The notes below the pieces were generated by a model that was not told the DNA's origin, did not search any database, and worked only from the letters and a program-made list of their open reading frames with translations. A DNA stretch of 33,081 nt from a virus. The stretch is taken from positions 1 to 33,081 of IMG/VR virus record IMGVR_UViG_3300009528_000027. One strand, 5' to 3'. Shown here one piece after another: positions 28,501 to 33,008 of this stretch. Numbering within the stretch: the stretch's first letter is position 1; the number at the start of each line of letters is the position of its first letter. A program made the position numbers and the translations under genes.

Positions 28501-28669
28501 AACTTCTAATAATCCACAAAATCAAAAACAATATGACTCTATTAGAGCAAAGAAAAAAGTAGATCAAATTAAAACTTTAAGTGAGTTTGGTTTAACAAAA
28601 GAAGAAATTAAAGCTTTAAAATACGAGAAAGATAGAATAGAAAAAATATTAGAATTAATGCAAAGTTAA
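19511..28669 (+). CDS. Giant 3052-aa polyvalent virion protein (metallopeptidase + HAD phosphatase)
   Basis: The largest gene in the window, 9.2 kb with no interruption. Visible modules, in order, are: a charged helical N-terminus; Gly/Ala-rich, possibly membrane-active stretches near 676-700 and 765-790; and a zinc-metallopeptidase signature H996-E-F-L-H1000 followed by EEALTF (E1055/E1056 as candidate third ligand). A helical basic region with a sigma-like ESIMRNYRE segment (about 1235-1280) and an EHNPPASYIG motif (near 1880) follow. A HAD-type domain shows D2079-F-D2081-D-T2083 as motif I, LTAR (T2165) as motif II, and FADD (D2221, D2222) as motif IV. The C-terminal domain (about 2530-2830) has GGGGRVILSFQN and hydrophobic helices, a conserved feature of giant proteins in marine phages. 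It fits a 'polyvalent' effector packaged in the virion and ejected with DNA. No RNA polymerase motif was seen. Confidence 0.8.
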   Translation: MAEKTLEEKKAALRARLEKANKSEQEINDALDELELDFMSEQEVLVGVATDGVKPVVIGGKISDDVLIDGVKFKREEIMQYLENPQLILDNGGSQEDYNRWVSANGDYQTYIKGLQDSGIDIGYDQEGIDGPLSEVDVSGDVQTFVPGTMVPQSTSELDRDILNPDLSNTTINPTKPHTTEDKNSKIAGEMLTLTVDQQIQRVNDAGIDTPEQRNEELNLDIAENLKNTVQSTGFTTPNNINWENPKDGENYGKKLFTNFLDNDPFIRDIQESVLNKNTALLDAKKAELVKKLDPFIVQGKYFRSFDIGYWDKIAEIENEYSVFANKLILADPAFQDRVERWEGQYTNMVSPFIEEVIKKENREKIINENSLFNPDGSPMDVSEMWDKIWSAEPGDINDLGLGLNSDVLLENTIYKRLRGFDSVLRSFGLEANIESSSRYGLQMLSLDKHIEALKFNRAADAMTDLSDWILSQEELDSLGPGELPFAADGEGRESKKHLLYKGYDTPVFYNTKTGEIRPTHFQNNKGEWKKLSGLINPVGKGPDGEDWEEIKFGDAKTKAEKVITQFTQDAGEWYGQVIDKEVRQGNWDTREFTDFWDTIGKGNIVDAALFIPEVILKQLPYMAATRLSYGLYTIAMEGGNIASDRLRAKASESLNIPLDKLSGDQIIEWMEANPIMVDRILGTSMVAGTAIAGAEYASAGFILKQSKYAFSGMKEMLKGNIRQGLKQYGNSYIYKLHAALVESGTEGLQTGIEQFTKGKFNAMEYVNAMGEGFVGGWSMTGLGGAVSGTITSIKDLVISTRMNIKDPKLYKKIQTSFKEKEKKIEDDFNKGLIDNDQRQQKLQNLSNERSTLLKLPFHFSAEAKNKAFDLLNRKAELENEIENQGPELAADAIEELKLVIDQINDLSIQEAINKKVARVKLLVDDSNGMVKMRSFKTNKGAENFIKKQNESGKWSKVSDSKDMGTIFQNDETGEQLIVVNEAKSRNLRDIAVADHEFLHAVLFQTVKNNPEAATAMGKALLNYLEQIDTDGLMSASLKERYEEYKNKPVEDQYEEALTFLADALINGEITLNESWGDKVGNVIRNLLGRLGINARFKTGKDVFNFVKDYAKASQEGKALNKAFRKLASGKSTIGIGENLGKGKQSQSTISSIIENQAGNQISGKSSIKSDGKLLDKLTKQYQKDRNALGEDLSTLYEQYVATSLAALEESSRKNKVPWNQIDKREAVSLIGGEFESIMRNYREINPVTGQKQSVSNYLYNIMGDRVGSILTAEWKRKQQQVSQDVLTEKGISPEVSTQEDFDAPGRQDKRRSKKTPSTLPSVRNIITGEILTDILGGKNTQGRWTGVSKDILNAMVGSVNPIKVAKSLIAASKNKTYRALLKGEQRIKDTTGKIIKITPKGIGKFGSESYNRFVDKIVDEGLNTIIPISTIKRRFKDLFKVEKVKRISETKVDEKGKKTSPGPYQYKMKKPSKQEMKDYFKSDEKKSQSLFSLLAEGLMVENISKLKDNKEYMSKIADTLSLKDPSFDTKVKALEAKQKIELDKLKKVSNQRIDKVENLKDLHEQQIKDLKIELAENYLDDIADQLDQRNKEDASLDITGKASSRSKPITSNQNNNLIKLGQAQDFHDAALILDDKYVKTPVKERDLNNLYQRDIDLVTQGQLGTAVLIASGLGNFGRVRQYGKLKNGKLETHNPVTGNKYSKDDEGVSKFYKLKNGGWAKAGTQAASLEGINKGNFLPQTGVYYSKKDPAYENLVKESEKYNNLPLNKKLAKYQIGRRIGARVKIPRNKRIKKKFLKDNKAQLDANKEALRLYVKILDKAHNELKVPLESLIPLVAASYQATEGLIKIAAGFKGVSKRFLYGKGAKYSDPQGKEVVKYREEHNPPASYIGASILWGIKYDHTDKVLKGIDKNYYQTQLSKLDDWRLDNAGYGATILDGTTILDDHIGLARFAAAGINLNTLIDPLTGKILVESEMGLGLNYIQAQNSSLRHYQNELVMAVVKGEISLKKAQEHLKVSIPVNIAKNARVKFTSLKLAPTIMDTNMTGQEVMDTMKNSLTTRALALGKSSKRKGISVFDFDDTIAKTKEKVIVNMPYYAPGRMDEATMELTPAEFAERAVDLEKMGASFDFSQFEDVKNAQKGPLADLALKRQDKFGGKDIFILTARPQASAPGIKMFLDGIGLNIPIENITGLEDGNPQAKARWILDKTKDGYNDFYFADDTIQNVKAVKQILDQIDVKSKVQQAKSSKRKKLGIEFNRMLQDTTGKEEFKSYSKARAQLEGQQKDKGIWKGIKRTFTITPSADDFLGLMYSFAGKGDKGTQHLEWIHDNLIDPYNKAEQELISAKVSAANDFNALVSKFPSLRRSKVSFSNPLEAQIGVGPFTKSHAVRVYIWSKQGMEIPGLSKTDQARLIKAVEADSELNVFADEILLIQRTEKYPKPRDNWQGGTLATDIERSIDIGLRGKVLAEWEATMDAIFTDENMNKIEALYGSRFREALEDSMRRMKSGSNRPVGSSRPVDLMLNWLNGSVGAVMFLNMRSGLLQLTSAINFINWGDNNILAASKAFASKAYFPTVMKLMNSDYLVNRRDGLKINVNEAELAAAAKRGGMQGMISYLLDKGFIITRIMDTLAIATGGASFFINRVKTYEKQGLTKAEAESKAFDDFYKIAEETQQSSNPSKISQQQAGGGGRVILSFQNVTMQYNRKTKKAIQNLYNRRKIPGMTQRESDLSHLSQIIYYTTIQNIIFHALQQTLFAMLFNDDEEEEEKNRIAGVANGMIDSLLFGLGFGGAAISTVKNILLELGEQHGKDRPKYEEAVWAAFDISPVLDKKVRGLRSGFRTFSWEKEAIRERGWSLDNPAYLAVGQIVAAFTNIPLDRVARKTMNLRAAMDEETRTWQRVALIAGWDTWSVGLPYWGLESTINREKKDREKAKNQYIIDRDRIKNKGFIKSDSKETPDGELGKDYYALEKWTGVLEYWVKGEPKKTTKKYTLKESKTSNNPQNQKQYDSIRAKKKVDQIKTLSEFGLTKEEIKALKYEKDRIEKILELMQS

Positions 28670-28673
28670 AATT

Positions 28674-28784
28674 ATGTGGAAAAAAGAAACAAAAAAACAA
28701 GAAACAATTAAAAAATGTATGGATAAAATACAAGAAGTATGGAATAAATTAATGTATAAATTAATGTTTAAAAAATACAAATAA
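28674..28784 (+). CDS. 36-aa Lys-rich small protein
   Basis: An ATG at 28674 opens a 36-codon frame ending in a TAA whose last A is the first base of the next ATG (TAATG, 28782-28786). The product is very basic and amphipathic (MWKKETKKQE at the start, NKLMYKLMFKKYK at the end), with one Cys and two Trp. It fills the whole gap between the giant gene and the next gene with no spare sequence. That tight fit and the coupled stop/start support a real gene. Its cationic amphipathic C-terminal half could bind membranes or nucleic acid. It might be a lysis peptide, but that is only a guess. Confidence 0.5.
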   Translation: MWKKETKKQETIKKCMDKIQEVWNKLMYKLMFKKYK

Positions 28785-29980
28785 TGAGACATGTTTTATT
28801 AGCTCTGTGCCTACTTATTACATTCAATGTAAATGGCCAGGAAAAAGAAAAAGGTAAATTCTTTAAAGATGTTTATAAAGAATTATTTAAATACAGTACA
28901 ATTTATGTCGCAGGTGATATGAAGAACTCATATGAGGAACCAGTTAAAGATTACTTTGTAAGAACTAATCCCGATGGTGGATTATATGATATACCAGTAG
29001 TTGTGGATGGTACTAATTATTATGAATTTGATTATAGATATGGTATAGGTATTAGAAAACTAGCTAGATTTGATTATGAAGTAAAAGGTAAACATTACTA
29101 CGATGGTACAGAAAAGAACACGGGACTCTCTGCTCCTACCTCTGCTGTAAAAGGTTTAGAATATGTATTTCATTGGGAAAAACAAAGAGTAAGAGATATG
29201 GTATTTGAAAATCATAGATATTTTCTTAGACATACCGGTAAAAATCATATTATTAAAATAGAAAGTAGAGCTACAGGAAATATAGATTTTAAATATAAGT
29301 CTGCTGAAGTAAGAGCTAGACTACCTATTGGTAAGAAATTTAGTATTTCTGCTGGAGCTATATATCGTACACATGAAAGACCTTATGGATATAATCCTGT
29401 AGAGTTGTGGTTAAATGAATCAGATGAAAATGGTAATGCAGTAAATCCTTGGTATACTTTAGGGTTTCTATATGGATATACAGATCATTATGCTACTATA
29501 AATGTTGACGGTGGAACCATATATGATTGGTATTGGGAAGATGCTGATGGAAATGTAGTCGCACATACAGATTTAGAATTTAGAGAAACAGTATTTACTA
29601 ATCTAATGAATAGATATAATGAAGAAAAATGGGCTGAACTAGATGATTTTGGAGTTATATCTCCTATCGTCGGATTTGATTTTTATCATTATAAAAACAA
29701 CTATTGGATTCATGCTTATGCAAATTATTTACCTCCTTATCATCATTATGTTCAAGGAGATGAGGATTTTAGTTATTTAAATAGAAATAACCAAGGAATA
29801 GATGGACCAACAATAGGTGGGAGCGAAGAGTATGAACAATGGGAAGATTATCAAGCAGGAATAATAATGGGATGGAAACTTAGTAAAAGTATTGGATTCT
29901 TTATAGAAGGAGAATATACTAAGTTTTGGGATTCCGAAGTATATAATAGTTCAGTTGGACTGAACATAACACTAAAATAA
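28784..29980 (+). CDS. Secreted, predicted outer-membrane beta-barrel protein
   Basis: This 398-aa product has a clear Sec signal (MRHVLLALCLLITFNVNGQ, cleavage probably before Q19 or after it). It is then dominated by alternating aromatic/hydrophobic beta-strands with Tyr-rich turns, for example IDFKYKSAEVRARLP, FSISAGAIYRTHERP, FFIEGEYTKFWDSE and SSVGLNITL at the C-terminus. This is the texture of a Bacteroidetes outer-membrane or surface beta protein rather than a virion protein. There is no lipobox. The start overlaps the 36-aa gene (TAATG), and the stop abuts the next ATG. As the first gene of the envelope and lysis cassette, it may alter the host surface (superinfection exclusion, receptor blocking) or weaken the outer membrane for release. 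No close family is recognised. The barrel call rests on signal plus composition. Confidence 0.6.
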   Translation: MRHVLLALCLLITFNVNGQEKEKGKFFKDVYKELFKYSTIYVAGDMKNSYEEPVKDYFVRTNPDGGLYDIPVVVDGTNYYEFDYRYGIGIRKLARFDYEVKGKHYYDGTEKNTGLSAPTSAVKGLEYVFHWEKQRVRDMVFENHRYFLRHTGKNHIIKIESRATGNIDFKYKSAEVRARLPIGKKFSISAGAIYRTHERPYGYNPVELWLNESDENGNAVNPWYTLGFLYGYTDHYATINVDGGTIYDWYWEDADGNVVAHTDLEFRETVFTNLMNRYNEEKWAELDDFGVISPIVGFDFYHYKNNYWIHAYANYLPPYHHYVQGDEDFSYLNRNNQGIDGPTIGGSEEYEQWEDYQAGIIMGWKLSKSIGFFIEGEYTKFWDSEVYNSSVGLNITLK

Positions 29981-30394
29981 ATGAAATTATGGAAGAATTT
30001 TGCATTTGTAATTGTACTTCTTGCGTTAATTGTTAGTTGCGGAAGCTACCGACAAGCACCAGAAGATACAATTAAAGTACTAGCAGTTACATCTAAAGGA
30101 GATACAATTCAATTAGATGTTAATTCACTAAGGCCAAGAGTATATCAAACTATATACCATTCTTATCCTTATTATTATAATTATTGGAGACCGTCACCTT
30201 TGTATTTTGGTAGTAATTATTATTACCAAGGAACTGTGAGTGCACCTAATTATAGACCTAGTAATAATAATAACCAATCCAATTCTAGTTCGGGATCTGG
30301 GCCTAATACGTCTTCACCTGTTCTTTCTACACCAATAGTAAAACCATCAAGTAATACAAATATTAACAAAAGTAAAAGAAATGAAAAAAATTAG
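29981..30394 (+). CDS. Phage-encoded lipoprotein, Tyr- and Asn/Ser-rich
   Basis: This 137-aa protein has a type II signal: MKLWKNFAFVIVLLALIVSC with lipobox I-V-S-C and modified Cys20. After the lipid anchor comes a small beta segment (IKVLAVTSKGDTIQLDV), a Tyr-rich stretch (IYHSYPYYYNYWRPSPLYF, about 55-75) and a long low-complexity Asn/Ser/Pro tail (about 90-137) ending in basic residues. It would sit in the outer membrane or the periplasmic face of the inner membrane. It starts immediately after the barrel gene's stop and overlaps the next lipoprotein gene by 14 bases. This arrangement of two lipoproteins plus a one-TM protein suggests a spanin-like or exclusion set. The exact role is not deducible. 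Confidence 0.65.
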   Translation: MKLWKNFAFVIVLLALIVSCGSYRQAPEDTIKVLAVTSKGDTIQLDVNSLRPRVYQTIYHSYPYYYNYWRPSPLYFGSNYYYQGTVSAPNYRPSNNNNQSNSSSGSGPNTSSPVLSTPIVKPSSNTNINKSKRNEKN

Positions 30395-30620
30395 TTTATT
30401 AATATTATTAAGTGCGTTCTTAATAAGTTGTAGTTCAGATTGTGATTGTAAAAAACATAAAATGAAAGCTAAATATAAAATAAGCCATGCTACAGGTGAA
30501 ACTATGTTTGATGGAGTTGAAAAAGACTCTGTAAAAATAGAAAAGATAAGAAAATGGAGGAAGGCTAAAAAAGATTCTCTAAGAGAATGGAGAAAAGCTA
30601 AAAAAGATTCTGTAAAATAA
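30381..30620 (+). CDS. Small lipoprotein with tandem basic repeat (Rz1/o-spanin-like)
   Basis: This 79-aa product has a 16-residue signal ending L-I-S-C (Cys17), followed by a Cys/Lys-rich head (SSDCDCKKHKMK). The C-terminal third has two tandem 11-residue units, KWRKAKKDSLR and EWRKAKKDSVK, with a weaker copy (EKDSVKIEKI) before them. A short lipoprotein beside an endolysin and a one-TM coiled-coil protein fits the outer-membrane half of a spanin, though Rz1 proteins are usually Pro-rich and this one is basic. The first 14 bases overlap the end of the preceding lipoprotein gene in another frame. Three extra Cys near the lipid Cys could form a disulfide. Confidence is high that it is a real lipoprotein, modest for spanin function. 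Confidence 0.6.
   Translation: MKKISLLILLSAFLISCSSDCDCKKHKMKAKYKISHATGETMFDGVEKDSVKIEKIRKWRKAKKDSLREWRKAKKDSVK
30552..30617 (+). repeat. Two tandem 33-base coding repeats
   Basis: Units 30552-30584 and 30585-30617 encode K/E-WRKAKKDS-L/V-R/K. They are nearly identical at the nucleotide level and end three bases before the stop codon. The repeat probably expanded by slippage and sets the length of the lipoprotein's basic tail. Confidence 0.8.
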
Positions 30621-30624
30621 TATT

Positions 30625-30903
30625 ATGGCGAAGCAAATTGGAGAAAGTACGAAAGTAACTGTAGATTTAAAAACTATTGGGATGATAGTAGGTTTTACAA
30701 TAACAATAGCTAGTTTGTATTTTGTAATGCAAGCGGATATTGCTGAAGCTAAAGAATTGCCTAAACCTGAAATATCTAAATTAGAATATGAATTAAAAGA
30801 TGAATTAATTCGTAATACAATTATGGATACTCAAGATGATGTAGAAGAAATTAAAGAAACGATTAAAAAAATCGACGAACGCTTATATAAATTAACTAGA
30901 TAA
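30625..30903 (+). CDS. One-TM coiled-coil protein (i-spanin- or holin-like)
   Basis: This 92-aa protein has a short polar N-terminus, one membrane span (about residues 18-36, IGMIVGFTITIASLYFVMQ) and a charged heptad-like C-terminal helix (EELIRN-type pattern continuing as VEEIKETIKKIDERLYKL). With the N-terminus inside, the coil would lie in the periplasm, as in Rz-type inner-membrane spanins. A single-TM holin is the other reading, because the soluble endolysin encoded at 31685 needs an export path and no other holin candidate is evident. It lies four bases after the Rz1-like lipoprotein gene and two bases before the next gene. I recall proteins of this form near endolysins in marine Bacteroidetes phages. 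Function is inferred from topology and neighbours only. Confidence 0.6.
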   Translation: MAKQIGESTKVTVDLKTIGMIVGFTITIASLYFVMQADIAEAKELPKPEISKLEYELKDELIRNTIMDTQDDVEEIKETIKKIDERLYKLTR

Positions 30904-30905
30904 AC

Positions 30906-31115
30906 ATGGAATTTTCTGCAAAAGGATATTTAAGAACTAGTCCTGATATTCATAAACCTAATAATATAATTCCTGGTAATAAAATTACTATGAAAGGAGT
31001 AGATTTTAAAGTATTGGGAACAGATAACAGAGGTTATACGAAAGTAATGTATCCTGGATATAATTATACATTTCCGGGAGCTTCTTATGTTATAGAAACT
31101 CCTTTAAAAAAATAA
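30906..31115 (+). CDS. Conserved 69-aa phage protein, unknown function
   Basis: This small soluble product has no Cys and no signal. It has an N-terminal MEFSAKGYLRTSPD, then a short beta region (GNKITMKGVDFKVLGTDN) and an aromatic/proline finish (YPGYNYTFPGASYVIETP). The Gly-Thr-Asp and Pro-Gly turns suggest a compact beta fold. It lies two bases after the one-TM gene and one base before the thioredoxin-fold gene, so it is certainly co-translated. I recall similar short proteins in marine phage lysis and tail regions, without a known role. A minor virion or decoration protein is conceivable. Confidence 0.6.
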   Translation: MEFSAKGYLRTSPDIHKPNNIIPGNKITMKGVDFKVLGTDNRGYTKVMYPGYNYTFPGASYVIETPLKK

Positions 31116-31116
31116 T

Positions 31117-31515
31117 ATGAAATATTTAAATCTAATTTTATTATTATTTTGTTTTAATGTTTATAGCCAAGAATGGATAGATGATTCAAATTTTAATAAT
31201 AAAATTAATGAAAGAAATGCTTTCGGTGATGATCAAACATTACCAGTAGTTATTGAATTTTGGGCAGAATTTAATGATACAAATAAATTTGTAGAGTGGA
31301 ATAAATTAACTAATGTTATTTATTATAGAGCTGATATAAGTAAATGCCCTGCAGCAAAAAAGAAATATAAAATAAGAATGGTACCAACTTTAATTATATT
31401 TAAAGAAGGTATTAAAGAAAAAATGTTCAAAGCTGGTTTGGACTTAGTGTTACCAGCAGAATTAAATGAAATACAAGAAGCAGTAAATGAAATAAATACT
31501 GCTAGTAAATTCTAA
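31117..31515 (+). CDS. Secreted thioredoxin-fold protein lacking the CxxC active site
   Basis: This 132-aa protein has a Sec signal (MKYLNLILLLFCFNVYSQ, cleavage near residue 17-18). The mature part follows the thioredoxin fold: PVVIEFWAEF (43-52) is the strand entering the active site, MVPTLIIF (88-95, cis-Pro90) is the conserved cis-proline loop, and KEGIKEKMFKAGL is the last strand and turn. Where redox thioredoxins have WCxxC, this protein has FNDT (52-55). The only mature Cys is C77. It is therefore unlikely to be an oxidoreductase and more likely a periplasmic binding or chaperone-like protein. It lies inside the lysis cassette, one base after the 69-aa gene and overlapping the next ATG by one base. 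The fold call is firm, the role unknown. Confidence 0.7.
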   Translation: MKYLNLILLLFCFNVYSQEWIDDSNFNNKINERNAFGDDQTLPVVIEFWAEFNDTNKFVEWNKLTNVIYYRADISKCPAAKKKYKIRMVPTLIIFKEGIKEKMFKAGLDLVLPAELNEIQEAVNEINTASKF

Positions 31516-31673
31516 TGAAAAAGAAAAAATTAAATAGTACTAATCCTAAATATACTACTATACCGGAAAAAGATAAAGTTAAAGTTCGTAAAGAAGTAAT
31601 GGCTACTATAGATAAAGGAGAATATAAAAATAGACAAAAAATTATTACTGCTTATTCGGTGTTTTGTATATAA
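31515..31673 (+). CDS. 52-aa basic small protein
   Basis: The ATG at 31515 uses the last A of the preceding TAA (TAATG) and opens 52 codons to a TAA at 31671-31673. The product is Lys-rich at the N-terminus (MKKKKLNSTNPKY), helical in the middle (DKVKVRKEVMATIDKGEYKNR), and ends hydrophobic (ITAYSVFCI). The coupled start, the continuous codon pattern and the lack of other sequence between neighbours support it. The basic helix could bind nucleic acid. The gap from here to the endolysin ATG is 11 bases. No family is recognised. Confidence 0.55.
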   Translation: MKKKKLNSTNPKYTTIPEKDKVKVRKEVMATIDKGEYKNRQKIITAYSVFCI

Positions 31674-31684
31674 AATGAATTAAA

Positions 31685-32149
31685 ATGAAAATTAGTGATC
31701 ACATAACTTATGCAGAAGCTATACATTCTAATACAGCTAAAAGAAAAGGTATTGATAATACTCCTACTGCAAATCAAATAGCAGCTATGAAGTTATTAGC
31801 AGAAAAAATATTTGAACCATTAAGAAAATGGGTTGGAGGACCAATTAAAGTTAATTCGTTTTTTCGCTCAGAAGCTTTAAACGAAGCAATTGGTGGGGTT
31901 TCTTCAAGTCAACATTGTAAAGGTCAAGCTATTGATATTGATGATGTTTATGGGAAAAAAACTAATGCTGATATGTATCATTGGATTCAAACTAATTTGA
32001 ATTATGATCAAATGATTTGGGAATTTGGTACAGATATACAACCGAATTGGATACATATATCCTATGTGTCAGAAGAAAAAAATAGAAATAAATGTTTAAA
32101 AGCATATAAAGAACATGGAAGAACAAAATATAAAGTAATATCATCATGA
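31685..32149 (+). CDS. Endolysin, M15A-type L,D/D,D-peptidase
   Basis: This 154-aa cytoplasmic enzyme, with no signal peptide, would cut peptide crosslinks in peptidoglycan at the end of infection. It is a single-domain zinc peptidase of the VanY/peptidase M15 superfamily. The ligand set is visible: SSQHCKGQAIDID gives H77 and D84, and PNWIHISY gives H124; E113 in the MIWEFG strand is the likely catalytic base. The N-terminal TYAEAIHSNTAKRKG is typical of family A members in phages. Its length is near the usual 130-160 aa. It probably reaches the wall through a holin; the one-TM protein at 30625 is a candidate. The stop overlaps the next ATG (ATGA at 32146-32149). Confidence 0.9.
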   Translation: MKISDHITYAEAIHSNTAKRKGIDNTPTANQIAAMKLLAEKIFEPLRKWVGGPIKVNSFFRSEALNEAIGGVSSSQHCKGQAIDIDDVYGKKTNADMYHWIQTNLNYDQMIWEFGTDIQPNWIHISYVSEEKNRNKCLKAYKEHGRTKYKVISS

Positions 32150-32928
32150 AAAATTTAATACCTAAAAAACCTAGTATTGGTTATATAATGCCTCATAGAG
32201 AAAAATCAGACGGAATAAGCAGAGAACCTAGTGAAGGAATAAGTCCTGAAGAATATTTATCAAAAAGAGCATGGGAAAAAAAGAAAAAAGAGTATCTTAA
32301 AAAACCTGAAGGAGCCGCAGAATGGGAGAGAGAAAAACATGAATTTTATGTTTCTAGTTATCCTGATTATGATGTAAAACTTATTCCTACAGATGATGGA
32401 GAGGTGCAGGATGAAGGGTTTAAAAGTAAACTTAAAAAATGGCAATTAGCACCATTAGATAGAAGATCTCCAATAAAACATCTTAAAGACGCAAAGGGAA
32501 AACCACATAGAACCCAAACACATATTACACCTGAACATATAGCTAAACACAAAGCAAATTTTTGGGGTGACGAAGGCCACGGGCAACGTAGGGCTTACAA
32601 GTACACTAAAAAAGAGAACAAAGAAGCCCCTATAAATAGACACCATGGTACGTATAACGTAGGTGATAGACTTTCAGATAAAAACGTGTATGATTATGAA
32701 GCAAAGTTTCATGGATTAGCTAGTGCTGGTCGAGGTTTAACAGCTGAAGACGTAAGTGATATTCAAGAAGATGAGCATGGACAATATACTACATGGGAAA
32801 GAGAAGTAAGAAGAGGGAAAGATAGAGGGAAAATAGAAACAGATACTATTAGGCCAGTCAAAAAGACAGCAGGAGGTTTATTTAATCCTAAATATCCAAC
32901 TGGTTATCATACTTTCAAAAAGAATTAA
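32146..32928 (+). CDS. Basic, His/Lys/Glu-rich protein of unknown function
   Basis: This 260-aa soluble protein is the last + strand gene of the unit, overlapping the endolysin stop by four bases. It is highly charged: KKKKEYLKK and EWEREKHEFY near the N-terminus (about 45-70), then a His-rich middle (TQTHITPEHIAKHKANFWG, about 126-144, and a GDEGHGQRR stretch). The C-terminal half has RHHGTYNVGDRLSD and WEREVRRGKDRGK. Cys is absent. Composition suggests largely disordered or loosely folded regions with nucleic-acid or membrane-binding potential. The His clusters do not match a complete HNH or zinc-finger pattern. It could be a virion-packaged or lysis-associated accessory protein. No family is recognised. 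Confidence 0.65.
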   Translation: MKNLIPKKPSIGYIMPHREKSDGISREPSEGISPEEYLSKRAWEKKKKEYLKKPEGAAEWEREKHEFYVSSYPDYDVKLIPTDDGEVQDEGFKSKLKKWQLAPLDRRSPIKHLKDAKGKPHRTQTHITPEHIAKHKANFWGDEGHGQRRAYKYTKKENKEAPINRHHGTYNVGDRLSDKNVYDYEAKFHGLASAGRGLTAEDVSDIQEDEHGQYTTWEREVRRGKDRGKIETDTIRPVKKTAGGLFNPKYPTGYHTFKKN

Positions 32929-32967
32929 GGAACAAATAAAACTGGGCGTACCATACCCAAAGTTCCT
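32928..32967 (+). other. Nested inverted repeat before the terminator
   Basis: AGGAAC at 32928-32933 pairs with GTTCCT at 32962-32967. Inside it, TGGG/CCCA and GTA/TAC (32943-32959) form a smaller bulged hairpin. The whole 40-base structure ends seven bases before the terminator stem. It may be an RNA element such as a 3' stabiliser, or a protein site. It could be chance. Confidence 0.35.
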
Positions 32968-32973
32968 GTAACC

Positions 32974-33007
32974 GAAGGGGATCTCATTTGAGGTCCCCTT
33001 CTTTATT
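32974..33007 (+). terminator. Strong intrinsic terminator closing the late unit, probably bidirectional
   Basis: Bases 32974-32985 pair with 32990-33001 (12 pairs, one of them T-G) around a four-base loop: GAAGGGGATCTC against GAGGTCCCCTTC. A run of tttatt follows. On the opposite strand the same stem is preceded and followed by A/T-rich sequence. Because a minus-strand gene ends at 33009, the element can serve both converging transcripts. Confidence 0.85.
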
Positions 33008-33008
33008 G

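Noticed and set aside
19511-28669. Virion RNA polymerase in the giant protein
   Set aside because: No DFDGD-type (two-barrel) motif and no T7/N4-type DxxGR...HD pattern was seen. The only DxD run is the HAD DFDDT.
32500-32800. Zinc finger or HNH fold in the His-rich 260-aa protein
   Set aside because: The His residues are not paired with Cys (there are none) and do not fit HNH spacing. They look like general charged, low-complexity sequence.
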